Positions 20,415-29,321 of a stretch of DNA of 64,000 nucleotides are shown here, in pieces (position 1 is the stretch's first letter; every line of letters starts with the position of its first letter). This DNA is from Microbacterium sp. (GTDB taxonomy: Bacteria; Actinomycetota; Actinomycetes; Actinomycetales; Microbacteriaceae): positions 62,001 through 126,000 of the forward strand of contig NZ_JAPSIY010000003.1 of assembly GCF_031178445.1 (NCBI RefSeq), given 5' to 3'. The notes under the pieces were generated by a model. It saw only the letters and a list, made by a program, of their open reading frames with translations, was not told where the DNA came from and did no database searches. The position numbers and the translations under genes were made by a program.

Positions 20415-21769
20415 TCAGGCGGCGGATGCTGCCCGGCGCCGTCGCAGTCGCGGCGGTGACAGCATCCGTGCTGCTGCTGGGCACGGTGCCGGCCGCTGTG
20501 GCGGTCGTCCCGGGGGCCGAGACCGCTGAGACGCCGACGCCGTCACCGGAGCCGATCCCGATCGCCGACGATCCCGCGGACCCCGTGCGTGCGGCCGAGT
20601 ACTGGCTTGACGGCGCCGGCATCCGCGAGGCCTGGCGGGAGACGCGCGGCAAGGGCGTGACGATCGCCGTGATCGATACGGGGATCGGCCAGCCGCCCGT
20701 GACCTTCGACGGCGCCGTCTTGGACGGCACCGATGTCTCCGGCAGCGGCACCCCGGACGGTCGTACGCCCGTGGGACCCGTGGACAGCAATCACGGATCC
20801 TGGGTGGCGTCGCTCGCGGCAGGTCGCGGCAACCCCGACGGCACCGGCATGATCGGCGTCGCGCCCGAGGCGAACCTGCTGTCGGTCTCGCTCGGATTCG
20901 GCGCGTCCGCCTCGGTGCCCTTCGCCGAGCAGGTCGCGAAGGCGATGCACTGGGCGGTCGACCACGGTGCCGACATCATCAACCTCTCGTTCACCACGAA
21001 CACGCTGGACTGGGACGAGAGCTGGGATGAGGCGTTCATGTACGCGTTCGAGCACGACGTGGTCGTGGTCGTCGCGGCGGGCAACCGGGGCAGCGGCACC
21101 TCCATGGTCGGTGCGCCCGCGACCATCCCCGGCGTGCTCACGGTCGGCGGCGTCGATCAGACCGGAACCGCCAGCCGTGAAGCATCCACACAGGGGATCA
21201 CCATCGGGATATCCGCGCCCAGCGAGTCGCTGCTGGGCATGTCGGCCGACGGCACCGTCGTCTCGTGGGACGGCACCAGCGGGGCCGCGCCGATCGTCGC
21301 GGGGGCCGCGGCTCTGGTGCGCGCGGCACATCCCGAGCTGGATGCCGCGAACGTGATCAATCGGATCATCAAGACCGCGATCGAGGTGCCGGGCGCCCGG
21401 CAGCCCCAGGATCCCCTGTATGGCTACGGCCTGCTCGACGCCAACGCCGCGGTGACGGCGACCGTGCCGCCCGTCTCGGCGAACCCGATGGGAGACCTCG
21501 AGGACTGGATCCGCGTGCACCGCCGTGCCGAGTCCCCTGACGAGCCGGAGCCCGAGCCGACCACCTCGCCGGTCGTGGTGCCACCGCTTCCGGCGGCGGA
21601 GCCTCCGACCGAACCCGGCTCCCCGCTGCTTCCCACCGCCGAATCCCTGCGGTACGGTACCCTGCCGCTCCTGGCGGTCACAGTCCCTGGTATCCTGGTT
21701 GGGCTTGGCGTCACCGCAGCTGCCCGGCGCATCCGAACGGAGCGCGGTCGACGCGCACCAACCCCATGA
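20411..21769 (+). CDS. S8 subtilisin-like serine protease, mycosin-like
   Basis: A 452-aa membrane-anchored, exported subtilase. There is a signal peptide (residues 1-33), then the catalytic triad Asp89 (VIDTGIG), His128 (DSNHGSWVA) and Ser290 (GTSGAAPIVAGAAAL) with oxyanion Asn225 (VAAGNRG). After a Pro/Glu-rich linker (about 365-405) comes a C-terminal membrane helix (GTLPLLAVTVPGILVGLGVTAA) and a basic cytoplasmic tail. This is the layout of mycosins, the proteases of type VII secretion, although no ESX genes adjoin it. It is translationally coupled to DUF501. Confidence 0.88.
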   Translation: MIRRRMLPGAVAVAAVTASVLLLGTVPAAVAVVPGAETAETPTPSPEPIPIADDPADPVRAAEYWLDGAGIREAWRETRGKGVTIAVIDTGIGQPPVTFDGAVLDGTDVSGSGTPDGRTPVGPVDSNHGSWVASLAAGRGNPDGTGMIGVAPEANLLSVSLGFGASASVPFAEQVAKAMHWAVDHGADIINLSFTTNTLDWDESWDEAFMYAFEHDVVVVVAAGNRGSGTSMVGAPATIPGVLTVGGVDQTGTASREASTQGITIGISAPSESLLGMSADGTVVSWDGTSGAAPIVAGAAALVRAAHPELDAANVINRIIKTAIEVPGARQPQDPLYGYGLLDANAAVTATVPPVSANPMGDLEDWIRVHRRAESPDEPEPEPTTSPVVVPPLPAAEPPTEPGSPLLPTAESLRYGTLPLLAVTVPGILVGLGVTAAARRIRTERGRRAPTP

Positions 21770-21789
21770 CGACGAGGAGTTGTCCCCCT

Positions 21790-23322
21790 GTGCCTCAGAA
21801 CAGCACTGTGCCCCGCATTCTGATCGTCGGCGGCGGCTACGCAGGCTTCTACACGGCCTGGAAGCTCGAGAAGCATCTCCGCAAGGGCGAGGCCGAGGTC
21901 ACCATGGTGGACCCGCTTCCCTACATGACCTACCAGCCGTTCCTCCCCGAGGTCGCGGCGGGCTCGATCGAGCCGCGTCACGCTGTGGTCGCCCACCGCC
22001 GTCACCTCAAGCGCACGCATGTCATCACGGCGAAGATCACGGGCATCGATCACGCGCGCAAGGTCGCGACGATCACGCCGCCGATCGGTGAGCCGTACGA
22101 GTTCGCGTACGACCAGATCGTCGTCACGGCAGGCGCCGTGTCGCGTACGTTCCCGATCCCGGGCATCGCCGACAACGCCATCGGGCTGAAGACGATCGAA
22201 GAGGCCGTCGCGGTGCGCGACAAGCTGCTCTCGAACTTCGACAAGGCGTCCGCCATCCCGGCCGGACCGGAGCGCGACCGTCTGCTGACCGTCGTCGTCG
22301 TGGGCGGCGGTTTCGCCGGTATCGAGGCCTTCGCCGAGCTGCGCTCGCTGGCCTCGTCGCTGATCTCGAAGTACCCGCAGTTGACGTTCGAGGACACCCA
22401 CTTCCACCTCATCGAGGCGATGGGCCGGATCATGCCCGAGGTCTCGCTGAAGACCAGCGAGTGGGTGCTCAAGGACCTCGCCAAGCGGGGTGCCAACGTG
22501 CACCTCGACACGCAGGTGACCGGCGCCGTCGGCGGCGACGTGGAACTGTCGACCGGCGAGGTCATCCCGACGGATCTGATCGTCTGGACCGCTGGCGTCA
22601 TGGCCAACCCGACGGTGGTGCGCGGTGGCGACCTGCCGATCGAGGAGCGCGGTCGCATCCAGACCCGCGCCGACCTGCGTGTCGGCACCACCGAGCTGCC
22701 CGTCGAGGGCGCTTGGGCGGCGGGTGACGTGTCGGCCGTTCCCGACCTCTCCGGCGGCGGCGTCGGCGGCTACTGCGTGCCGAATGCACAGCACGCCGTG
22801 CGTCAGGCGAAGCTCCTCGCGAAGAACCTGGTCGCTGTGCTGCGCGGCGAGGGCACCAAGGACTACTTCCACAAGAACCTCGGCGCCGTCGCGGGTCTCG
22901 GTCTCTACAACGGTGTCTTCCAGTCGGGCAGGATCGCGATCAAGGGCTTCCTCGCCTGGATCGCGCACCGCGGCTACCACGGCCTGGCCATGCCGTCGTG
23001 GGAGCGCAAGTTCAGGGTGTTCTGGGGCTGGTGGAACAACCTGTGGCTGGGCCGCGACATCGTGAACCTCGAGGCAGTGCAGAACCCGCGTCACGTCTTC
23101 GAGGAATTCGCCGCCCGCCCGCGTCCTGCGGCAGCTGCTCCGGCGGCTCCCGCCGCGCCTGCAGCTCCCGCCAAGGCTGAGCCGGCGGCTCCCGCGTCCG
23201 AGGCTGAGCCGGCGAAGGCGGATGCCGCGCCCAAGAAGGCTACGACCAAGAAACCGGCCGCAAAGAAGCCGGCGGCCAAGAAGGATGCAGCCAAGGCGGA
23301 GACCGTCAAGGTCGACGCCTGA
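21790..23322 (+). CDS. Type II NADH dehydrogenase (NAD(P)/FAD-dependent oxidoreductase)
   Basis: A 510-aa flavoprotein of the Ndh-2 group, which passes electrons from NADH to menaquinone without proton pumping. FAD-binding ILIVGGGYAGFYTAWKLE and NAD-binding VVVVGGGFAGIEAFAEL are the two dinucleotide folds; WAAGDVSAV is the second FAD motif, and a C-terminal amphipathic region (GFLAWIAHRGYHGLAMPSWERKFRVFWGWW) fits membrane attachment. Unusually, about 65 further residues form a low-complexity Ala/Pro then Lys-rich tail. GTG 21790 is chosen because GAGGAG lies 12 bases before it; the ATG at 21766 precedes that site. Confidence 0.9.
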   Translation: MPQNSTVPRILIVGGGYAGFYTAWKLEKHLRKGEAEVTMVDPLPYMTYQPFLPEVAAGSIEPRHAVVAHRRHLKRTHVITAKITGIDHARKVATITPPIGEPYEFAYDQIVVTAGAVSRTFPIPGIADNAIGLKTIEEAVAVRDKLLSNFDKASAIPAGPERDRLLTVVVVGGGFAGIEAFAELRSLASSLISKYPQLTFEDTHFHLIEAMGRIMPEVSLKTSEWVLKDLAKRGANVHLDTQVTGAVGGDVELSTGEVIPTDLIVWTAGVMANPTVVRGGDLPIEERGRIQTRADLRVGTTELPVEGAWAAGDVSAVPDLSGGGVGGYCVPNAQHAVRQAKLLAKNLVAVLRGEGTKDYFHKNLGAVAGLGLYNGVFQSGRIAIKGFLAWIAHRGYHGLAMPSWERKFRVFWGWWNNLWLGRDIVNLEAVQNPRHVFEEFAARPRPAAAAPAAPAAPAAPAKAEPAAPASEAEPAKADAAPKKATTKKPAAKKPAAKKDAAKAETVKVDA

Positions 23323-23411
23323 GACTCTTCCGCTGTGAGGCCCGTTCGAGATCCGTTCTCGAGCGGGCCTCTCACGTTCCCGGAGTCCCGTCCCCGATCG
23401 GTGCGGCCGCT

Positions 23412-23487
23412 TGGTGCCCCCACCGGGATTCGAACCCGGACTTGAGCGTGTTTAAGACGCCTGCCTCTGCCGTTGGGCTATGGGGGC
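23412..23487 (-). tRNA. tRNA with UAA anticodon (Leu by anticodon)
   Basis: A complete cloverleaf on the minus strand with encoded CCA: acceptor GCCCCCA/TGGGGGC, anticodon arm GGCGT-CTTAAAC-ACGCT (first pair G-U), T arm CCGGG-TTCGAAT-CCCGG, discriminator A. The anticodon is TAA. The variable loop has only five bases (CAAGT), whereas bacterial leucine tRNAs normally have a long variable arm, so the charging identity is not certain from structure alone. Confidence 0.9.
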
Positions 23488-23570
23488 CCGTGCCAGCCTA
23501 ACCGTGCCACGGGCTCGCGATCGTGGTGCGACGCAGTCCCAGTCGGGATGAATCGGCGTCCTCGAGGCCA

Positions 23571-23576
23571 TAGGGT
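23571..23576 (+). promoter_or_regulatory. -10 box TAGGGT of leaderless promoter
   Basis: TAGGGT ends six bases before GTG 23583; the spacer is ggggga, which is too close to the start to serve as a ribosome site. Confidence 0.5.
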
Positions 23577-23582
23577 GGGGGA

Positions 23583-24818
23583 GTGCTCGACCTCACCGCC
23601 GAACTGAGCCCAGCCGCCGCGTGCGAGCCCTGGCGCGACTCCAGCTCGTGGTGGCGCTCGCTCACCACGGCCACCGATCACCTTCCCGCGCCGGTTGCGG
23701 TGATCGAGAGGGACGCGCTGCGCCACAACGCGCTCGATCTGCTGGTGCGCTCCGGAGGCATCCCGATCCGCGTCGCGACGAAGTCGGTGCGCGTGCGGGG
23801 CGTGCTGGACGCCGTGCTGAAGATGCCGGGGTTCCGCGGAATCCTCGCCTTCACACTCGCCGAGGCGCTCTGGCTTGCCGAAGATCACGACGACATCGTT
23901 CTGGGCTACCCCACGGTGGACCGCAGCGGCCTCGAGCGGATGCTCGCCGATGACGAGCTCGCGGCACGCATCACCCTGATGATCGACGACCTCGCCCACC
24001 TCGACCTGGTCGACAGCATCGCCGGTCCCGGCACGCGACCGGAGGTACGCGTCGCGATCGACGTCGATGCGTCGCTGCGCTCTGCGGCGCTCGGTCATAT
24101 CGGCGTGCGGCGCTCACCGCTGTTCACCGCATCCGATGTCGCCGGGTTCGTGCGGCGGGTCGCTGCCCGCCCCGGATTCCGCGTGGTCGGACTGCAGCTG
24201 TACGAAGCGCAGATCGCGGGCCAGGGAGACGCCGCGGGCCGCGACGCGCCGCTGATCCGGATGGTGCAGGCGCGCTCGCGCGACGAGCTGCGTACTCGCC
24301 GTGCCGAGATCGCCGAGGCGATGCACGACGTCGTTCCGCTCGAGTTCATCAACGGCGGTGGTACCGGATCCCTGGAGTTCACCGGCAGCGACCAGTCCGT
24401 CACCGAGGCGACCGCGGGCAGCGGACTGCTCGCCGGTCATCTCTTCGACGGATACCGCGCCTTCCGCCCGGCCCCCGCCTCGGCGTTCGCCCTGGATGTT
24501 GTGCGGCGACCGGCCGGTGACATCGCGACGGTGCTCGGTGGCGGCTGGATCGGGTCGGGCCCGCCGGTTGCATCGCGTCAGCCGCGGCCGGTGTGGCCGG
24601 AGGGCCTGCGCACCCTGTCGCGCGAGGCCGCCGGGGAGGTGCAGACGCCGCTGCAGGGACGGACGGCGCGTCAGCTGAGGATCGGCGATCGCGTCTGGTT
24701 CCGGCATGCGAAGAGCGGCGAGCCCGCCGAGCGAGTCGAGTCATACCATCTCGTCGCCGGCGGAGAGGTCGTCGACGAGCTGCCCACTTATCGCGGCGAG
24801 GGGAAGGCGTTCCTGTGA
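23583..24818 (+). CDS. Fold-type III PLP enzyme (alanine racemase / D-threonine aldolase-like)
   Basis: A 411-aa PLP enzyme: an alanine-racemase-like TIM barrel whose Schiff-base lysine is probably Lys67 (IRVATKSVRV), with a C-terminal beta domain from about residue 310. FINGGGTGSLEFTG resembles the phosphate-binding loop of the D-threonine aldolase/amino-acid deaminase branch, so the reaction is more likely aldol cleavage or deamination of a D-amino acid than cell-wall alanine racemisation. Its stop overlaps the next gene's start (GTGA), implying a two-enzyme unit with the FAD oxidase. Confidence 0.83.
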   Translation: MLDLTAELSPAAACEPWRDSSSWWRSLTTATDHLPAPVAVIERDALRHNALDLLVRSGGIPIRVATKSVRVRGVLDAVLKMPGFRGILAFTLAEALWLAEDHDDIVLGYPTVDRSGLERMLADDELAARITLMIDDLAHLDLVDSIAGPGTRPEVRVAIDVDASLRSAALGHIGVRRSPLFTASDVAGFVRRVAARPGFRVVGLQLYEAQIAGQGDAAGRDAPLIRMVQARSRDELRTRRAEIAEAMHDVVPLEFINGGGTGSLEFTGSDQSVTEATAGSGLLAGHLFDGYRAFRPAPASAFALDVVRRPAGDIATVLGGGWIGSGPPVASRQPRPVWPEGLRTLSREAAGEVQTPLQGRTARQLRIGDRVWFRHAKSGEPAERVESYHLVAGGEVVDELPTYRGEGKAFL

Positions 24819-26128
24819 CACGACCCGGTGACACCTGGCGGAATTGGGGGCGATCAGCGGCGGTGCGCCCGGTACGCGTCGAGCGTCCACGATCGCCCGA
24901 GGGCGTGCAGCGTGCCGTGAAGGCGGCGCTGGCGCAGGGCCTCACCGTCAAGGCGGTCGGCGCCGGCCACAGCTTCACGGGCATCGCCGTCGCGCCGGGG
25001 GTGCTGCTCGAGCTCGACGACATGCAGGGGCTCGTCTCGGCGGATGCCGGGACCGGACTCGTCACGCTTCTCGGCGGCACCCGGCTGCACCGTATCCCCG
25101 GTCTGCTCGCTCGCCACGGACTGGCGATGCAGAACCTCGGCGACATCGACAGACAGTCGATCGCCGGAGCGATCTCGACCGGAACCCACGGCACCGGCGT
25201 CGATTTCGGCGGTATCGGCACGCAGGTCCGCGGCCTCACAATGGTCACCGCGGACGGAGAGTTCCTCCGCATCGACGCCGAGCACAACGCCGAGATGCTC
25301 CCCGGGGCCGTCGTGGGGCTCGGCGCCCTCGGCATCGTCGTGGAAGTGACGCTGCAGTGCGTGCCGACCTTCCTGCTGCACGCCGTCGACGAGCCGGTGC
25401 CGCTCGAGGAGGCGCTCGACACGCTGCACGAGCGGGCCGCCGATGCCGACCACCTCGAGTTCTACTGGCATCCGCACACCGAGGTCGCGCTGATGAAGAC
25501 GCAGCGCCGCCTGCCGGAGTCCGCCAGACGGCGTCCGATCCCACGACTGCGTCACTGGACCGATGAGACGGTGCTCGCCAATGGCGTTTTCGGGGCGTTC
25601 TGCGCCGTCAGCAGATTCGCGCCCGCGGTGATCCCGCCGTTCAACCGCCTCGCCGTGAAGCTCACCGGCGACGCGGAGTACACCGACCGGTCGCATCGCG
25701 TGCTCATCCATCGTCGTGCCGTCCGATTCCGCGAGATGGAGTACGCGATCGCATCCGAGCACGTCGTCACCGCGTTCCAGGCGATCCGGAGCCTCATCGC
25801 TGAGCGCGGCTGGCGTGTGGAGTTCCCGGTCGAGGTGCGCTTCGCCGCCGGTGACGAACTGTGGATGTCGACCGCGTCTGGGCGGAACAGCGCGTACATC
25901 GCCGTGCACCGGTACTGGCGGGTGGACCCACGCGAATACTTCGACGCGGTGGAGCAGATCATGCTCGATCTGGGAGGGCGACCGCACTGGGGCAAACTGC
26001 ATTCGCTGACCGATGGGCAGTTGCGCGAGCGCTACCCGCGGTTCGACGACTTCGTCGCGCTGCGAGATCGCCTCGATCCGGGCCGACTGTTCGGCAATCG
26101 ACACCTGGAGCGCATTCTGGGCGTATGA
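24815..26128 (+). CDS. FAD-linked oxidase, D-arabinono-1,4-lactone oxidase family
   Basis: A 437-aa flavin oxidoreductase. The FAD-binding PCMH domain spans residues 14-180 with VKAVGAGHSFTGIAV, GDIDRQSIAGAISTGTHGTG and VVGLGALGIVVEVTL; the C-terminal aldonolactone-oxidase domain ends with RPHWGKLHSL and FDDFVALRDRLDPGRLFGNRHLERILG, the HWGK motif of this family. Substrates are sugar lactones or alditols. GTG 24815 overlaps the preceding stop. No N-terminal signal, so it is cytoplasmic. Confidence 0.9.
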   Translation: MTRPGDTWRNWGRSAAVRPVRVERPRSPEGVQRAVKAALAQGLTVKAVGAGHSFTGIAVAPGVLLELDDMQGLVSADAGTGLVTLLGGTRLHRIPGLLARHGLAMQNLGDIDRQSIAGAISTGTHGTGVDFGGIGTQVRGLTMVTADGEFLRIDAEHNAEMLPGAVVGLGALGIVVEVTLQCVPTFLLHAVDEPVPLEEALDTLHERAADADHLEFYWHPHTEVALMKTQRRLPESARRRPIPRLRHWTDETVLANGVFGAFCAVSRFAPAVIPPFNRLAVKLTGDAEYTDRSHRVLIHRRAVRFREMEYAIASEHVVTAFQAIRSLIAERGWRVEFPVEVRFAAGDELWMSTASGRNSAYIAVHRYWRVDPREYFDAVEQIMLDLGGRPHWGKLHSLTDGQLRERYPRFDDFVALRDRLDPGRLFGNRHLERILGV

Positions 26129-26165
26129 GCGCCTGTCGCCCAGCGGTTGCGCAGTGTGCGCGACA

Positions 26166-26171
26166 TAGGAT
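26166..26171 (+). promoter_or_regulatory. -10 box TAGGAT of lemA promoter
   Basis: TAGGAT precedes ATG 26198 by 26 bases; the predicted short leader holds the GAGGGGG ribosome site. Confidence 0.4.
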
Positions 26172-26197
26172 GGGTTGCGATTCAAGAGGGGGCACCA

Positions 26198-26764
26198 ATG
26201 GAATGGCTCTGGCCGGTACTGATCGTCGTCGGCGTGCTCGTCGTCGCGGGCATCTACTTCTGGGCGACCTACAACTCACTGGTGCAGCTGAACGTCCGCG
26301 TCGATGAGGCATGGAGTGGCATCACAGTGCAGCTCAAGCGCAGAGCCGACCTGATCCCCAATCTGATCGAGACGGTGCGAGGGTACGCGGCGCATGAGAA
26401 GGCCGTCTTCGAGGGAGTCACCCGCGCCAGGGCGGAGACTCTCTCCGCCACCGGCCCGGCGGAGGCCGGCGTCGCCGAGGGGCACCTGCAGCAGGCCCTG
26501 CGCAGCCTCTTCGCGGTCGCCGAGGCGTACCCCCAGCTGCAGGCCAGCCAGAACTACCTTCAGCTGCAGCACTCGCTGGTCGACACCGAGGACAAGATCC
26601 AGGCGGCACGCCGGTTCTACAACGGCGGCGTGCGCGAGCTGAACACGAAGATCAAGGTCTTCCCCAACAATCTCTTCGCCCGCGGACTGGGCTTCACGGA
26701 GCGGGAGTTCTTCGAGGTGGCCGACGACGGCGCCATCTCAGAGCCGCCGCGCGTGCAGTTCTGA
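26198..26764 (+). CDS. LemA family protein
   Basis: A 188-aa LemA protein: one N-terminal membrane helix (residues 3-25) followed by a long antiparallel helical bundle. Family signatures are YNSLVQLNVRVDEAWSGITVQLKRRADLIPNLIETVRGYA, then the repeat-like TEDKIQAARRFYNGGVRELNTKIKVFPNNLFA. The role is unknown; members often sit beside TPM-domain proteins, but not here. It converges with a YcaQ-like gene only eight bases away, with no terminator visible between them. Confidence 0.92.
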   Translation: MEWLWPVLIVVGVLVVAGIYFWATYNSLVQLNVRVDEAWSGITVQLKRRADLIPNLIETVRGYAAHEKAVFEGVTRARAETLSATGPAEAGVAEGHLQQALRSLFAVAEAYPQLQASQNYLQLQHSLVDTEDKIQAARRFYNGGVRELNTKIKVFPNNLFARGLGFTEREFFEVADDGAISEPPRVQF

Positions 26765-26772
26765 CCCCAGGC

Positions 26773-28056
26773 TCAACGACCGACGACCGCTTCGTTCGGA
26801 TGCACGTGCCGCTCCACAGTGTTCTCCGCGCCGTGCAGTGCATGCGCGACAGCATCCGCCGCGTCACCCCACCCCGAGACGCTGATGCCCTCTAGGCCCT
26901 GCCAGGCGGCGGCGCGCACCAGTTCGCGGGCGATCGGCTCGGCATCCTCCTGACGCGCCTGCGGCTCCCACCACGCTGACTGCACGCGCAGCGTCGAGGC
27001 GGCGCGGTCGGCCTTCAGGTCCACTCGCGCCACGATCCGGTCGCCGACCAGCACCGGCAGCGAGTAGTACCCGTACCGCCGCTTCTCGGCCGGTACGTAG
27101 ATCTCTATGCGGTAGTCGAGGTCGAACACACGCAGTGCACGATCGCGGAACCATACGACGGGGTCGAACGGCGTGAGCAGCGCTGCGCGGTCGATGCGAC
27201 GGGGGAGAGAGGCCGAAGTGTGCCGCCACGCTTCCACCGGTCTCCCTGAGCGCTCCCAGCCGCGCACCGCCACCGGCTCGAGTTCACCGGCATCGACCAG
27301 ATCGTCCACTGCCGCGCGGACGGCGGCGAGATCGCGCAGCCGGTAGTAGTCGCTCAGATCGGATGCGGTCGCGACGCCGTACGAGCGAGCGGCCCGGCGC
27401 ACCAGCTCGCGAACGGCGTCCGGACGTTCGATGCGCCGCGCCAGCACTTCGGCCGGTACGATCTGCTCGGCCAGCCCGTACCGTCGTTCGAAGCCGATCC
27501 GCCCGGCGATCGCCACTTCGCCACACCGCCACAGGTGCTCGAGGGCCAGTTTCGCTTCGTCCCAGTCCCACCACGAGCCGCGTTCACGCGGAGCGTCGTC
27601 GCGCAGGTCGGCAGGGCGCAGGGGACCGCGGTCCCTCAGCTCCGCCCGCACCCAGTCGAGGGTGCGGGCGTGCGCGTGCATCCACTTCGAGGGGTCGGCC
27701 GCGCGTCTGCGCCAGTCGTCCATGCGAAAGCGCCAGAGCGCCCAGTCGGCAACAGGCATGAACGCGGCCTCGTGCGCGAGGTACTCGACGTAGTGTGTGG
27801 TGCGCGACAGGAACAGCCGGTCCAGGAGAGCGGGATCGTAGTCGCCCAGACGCGAGAACATCGGCATGTAGTGCGAACGGGCGAAGACGTTGACCGAGTC
27901 GATCTGCAGCACCCCGAGCCGGTCCATGGCGCGATGCAGGTGTCGGGATGCGACGGTGTCGGGCAGGCGACGCGAGAAGCCCTGTGCGGCGAGCGTCATG
28001 CGACGCGCCTCGGCTGCGCTCAGAGTGGCGGGGGAGGAGGAGCGGATGCGTGGCAC
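26773..28056 (-). CDS. YcaQ/AlkX-like winged-helix DNA glycosylase family protein
   Basis: A 427-aa protein of the HTH_42/YcaQ family; characterised members (AlkX, AlkZ) unhook interstrand DNA crosslinks. The catalytic-type QID motif is present (LGVLQIDSVNVFARSHYMPMFSRLGDYD, around residue 45), as are YVEYLAHEAAFMP and several winged-helix segments, with the C-terminal LLTPFDPVVWFRDRALRVFDLDYRIEIYVPAEKRRYGYY. GTG 28056 is supported by TACGCT ending six bases upstream; a longer frame reaches into the neighbouring gene and is rejected. Confidence 0.88.
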   Translation of the reverse strand: MPRIRSSSPATLSAAEARRMTLAAQGFSRRLPDTVASRHLHRAMDRLGVLQIDSVNVFARSHYMPMFSRLGDYDPALLDRLFLSRTTHYVEYLAHEAAFMPVADWALWRFRMDDWRRRAADPSKWMHAHARTLDWVRAELRDRGPLRPADLRDDAPRERGSWWDWDEAKLALEHLWRCGEVAIAGRIGFERRYGLAEQIVPAEVLARRIERPDAVRELVRRAARSYGVATASDLSDYYRLRDLAAVRAAVDDLVDAGELEPVAVRGWERSGRPVEAWRHTSASLPRRIDRAALLTPFDPVVWFRDRALRVFDLDYRIEIYVPAEKRRYGYYSLPVLVGDRIVARVDLKADRAASTLRVQSAWWEPQARQEDAEPIARELVRAAAWQGLEGISVSGWGDAADAVAHALHGAENTVERHVHPNEAVVGR

Positions 28057-28062
28057 CCGGCC

Positions 28063-28118
28063 AGCGTATCCAGTGCCCCCGACATCTGATCGGACCGCCA
28101 GGAAGACACCCGTATCAT
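28063..28118. promoter_or_regulatory. Divergent leaderless promoters, ycaQ-like / AI-2E permease
   Basis: TACGCT (minus, 28068-28063) and TATCAT (plus, 28113-28118) each end six bases before their start codons. Confidence 0.55.
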
Positions 28119-28124
28119 GGCACG

Positions 28125-29321
28125 ATGAGCGACGAGCGACGACCGAGGTTCCGCAATCCGTTCCGCTACGATCCGCCATCCACCCACCGCACGGTGACGA
28201 GCGACGCCGATGAGGCGGTCCCGATGTCACTGAAGGTGACTGCCGCCTTCTCCTGGCGTCTGCTGGTGGTCGCCGCGGTGATCGCCCTGTTCATCTGGCT
28301 CGTGATGCTGCTCAAGCTCCTTGTCATCCCGCTGATGGTCGGCATCCTCATCACCGCCCTGCTGTGGCCGGCTTTCCAGCTGATGCTGCGCGCCCGGTTC
28401 CCGCGGTGGCTCGCGATCACCGCCACGGTGATCGGCGCGATCGGCGTCGTGACCGGCCTGGTGTGGCTCGTCGTCTGGCAGGTGCGCGCGCAGCTGCCTG
28501 ATGTGCAGGCCAAGACGCAGGACGCGATCGGACAGTTTCGTCAGTTCCTGCTGGAAGGACCCCTGCACCTGACACCCGAGCAGATCGACGGGTACATCCA
28601 GCAGGGCATCGATCTGATCGGCGAGCAGGCCTCGCTGCTGTGGAACGCCGCCGGCGCCGTGACCGGCACCGCGGCGCACATCGTCACCGGCACGCTGCTT
28701 GCGCTCTTCATCCTGATCTCCCTGCTCGCCGACGGTGCGGGCATCTGGCGATGGACCGTGAAACTGTTCCCGCGCCGCTCCCGCCCCGCAGTCGATGCCG
28801 CGGCTCGCAACGGCTGGGCGACGGTGATCGACTACGCCCGCACTCAGCTGTTCGTCGCAGGCATCGACGCCATCGGCATCGGGGTCGGCGCAGCCCTGCT
28901 GGGCGTTCCCATGGCGATACCGGTTGCGGTGCTGGTCTTCCTCGGTTCGTTCATCCCGATCGTCGGCGCGGTGGTCACAGGGGCGGTCGCCGTCTTCCTG
29001 GCGCTGGTCTACAACGGCATCTGGATCGCGCTCGCCATGCTCGGTGTCGTCCTGGCCGTACAGCAGCTGGAGGGACACATCCTGCAGCCGATCCTGATGG
29101 GCTCCGCGGTCAAGGTGCACCCGCTCGCCGTCGTGCTGGTCGTGGCAGGTGGGGCGATGATCGCCGGCATCCCCGGCGCGCTGTTCGCGGTGCCGCTGGC
29201 GGCCTTCGTCAACGTCGCGGCGGTGACGATCAGCACCGGCGCGTGGCGCACCGGCGAAGAGCCGCGCGCCGATCTCATCTGGAGCACGGTGCCGCGCCCG
29301 CGGCAAAGGAGGAATCGATGA
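28125..29321 (+). CDS. AI-2E (PerM/DUF20) family permease
   Basis: A 398-aa membrane protein with about eight helices of the AI-2E/TqsA family. Typical features are the N-terminal pair of helices (FSWRLLVVAAVIALFIWLVMLLKLLVIPLMVGILI), a soluble central loop (about 95-160), FLGSFIPIVGAVVTGAVA and LEGHILQPILMGSAVKVHPLAVVLVV near the end. Transport of autoinducer-2 is shown for only some members; luxS lies 3 kb away, but no operon link exists. Its stop overlaps the ATG of ilvA. Confidence 0.92.
   Translation: MSDERRPRFRNPFRYDPPSTHRTVTSDADEAVPMSLKVTAAFSWRLLVVAAVIALFIWLVMLLKLLVIPLMVGILITALLWPAFQLMLRARFPRWLAITATVIGAIGVVTGLVWLVVWQVRAQLPDVQAKTQDAIGQFRQFLLEGPLHLTPEQIDGYIQQGIDLIGEQASLLWNAAGAVTGTAAHIVTGTLLALFILISLLADGAGIWRWTVKLFPRRSRPAVDAAARNGWATVIDYARTQLFVAGIDAIGIGVGAALLGVPMAIPVAVLVFLGSFIPIVGAVVTGAVAVFLALVYNGIWIALAMLGVVLAVQQLEGHILQPILMGSAVKVHPLAVVLVVAGGAMIAGIPGALFAVPLAAFVNVAAVTISTGAWRTGEEPRADLIWSTVPRPRQRRNR

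Noticed and set aside
23121..23310. Repeated Ala/Pro and Lys codons, considered as a tandem repeat or CRISPR-like array
   Set aside because: Irregular low-complexity coding sequence in frame with the NADH dehydrogenase; no constant repeat and spacer pattern.
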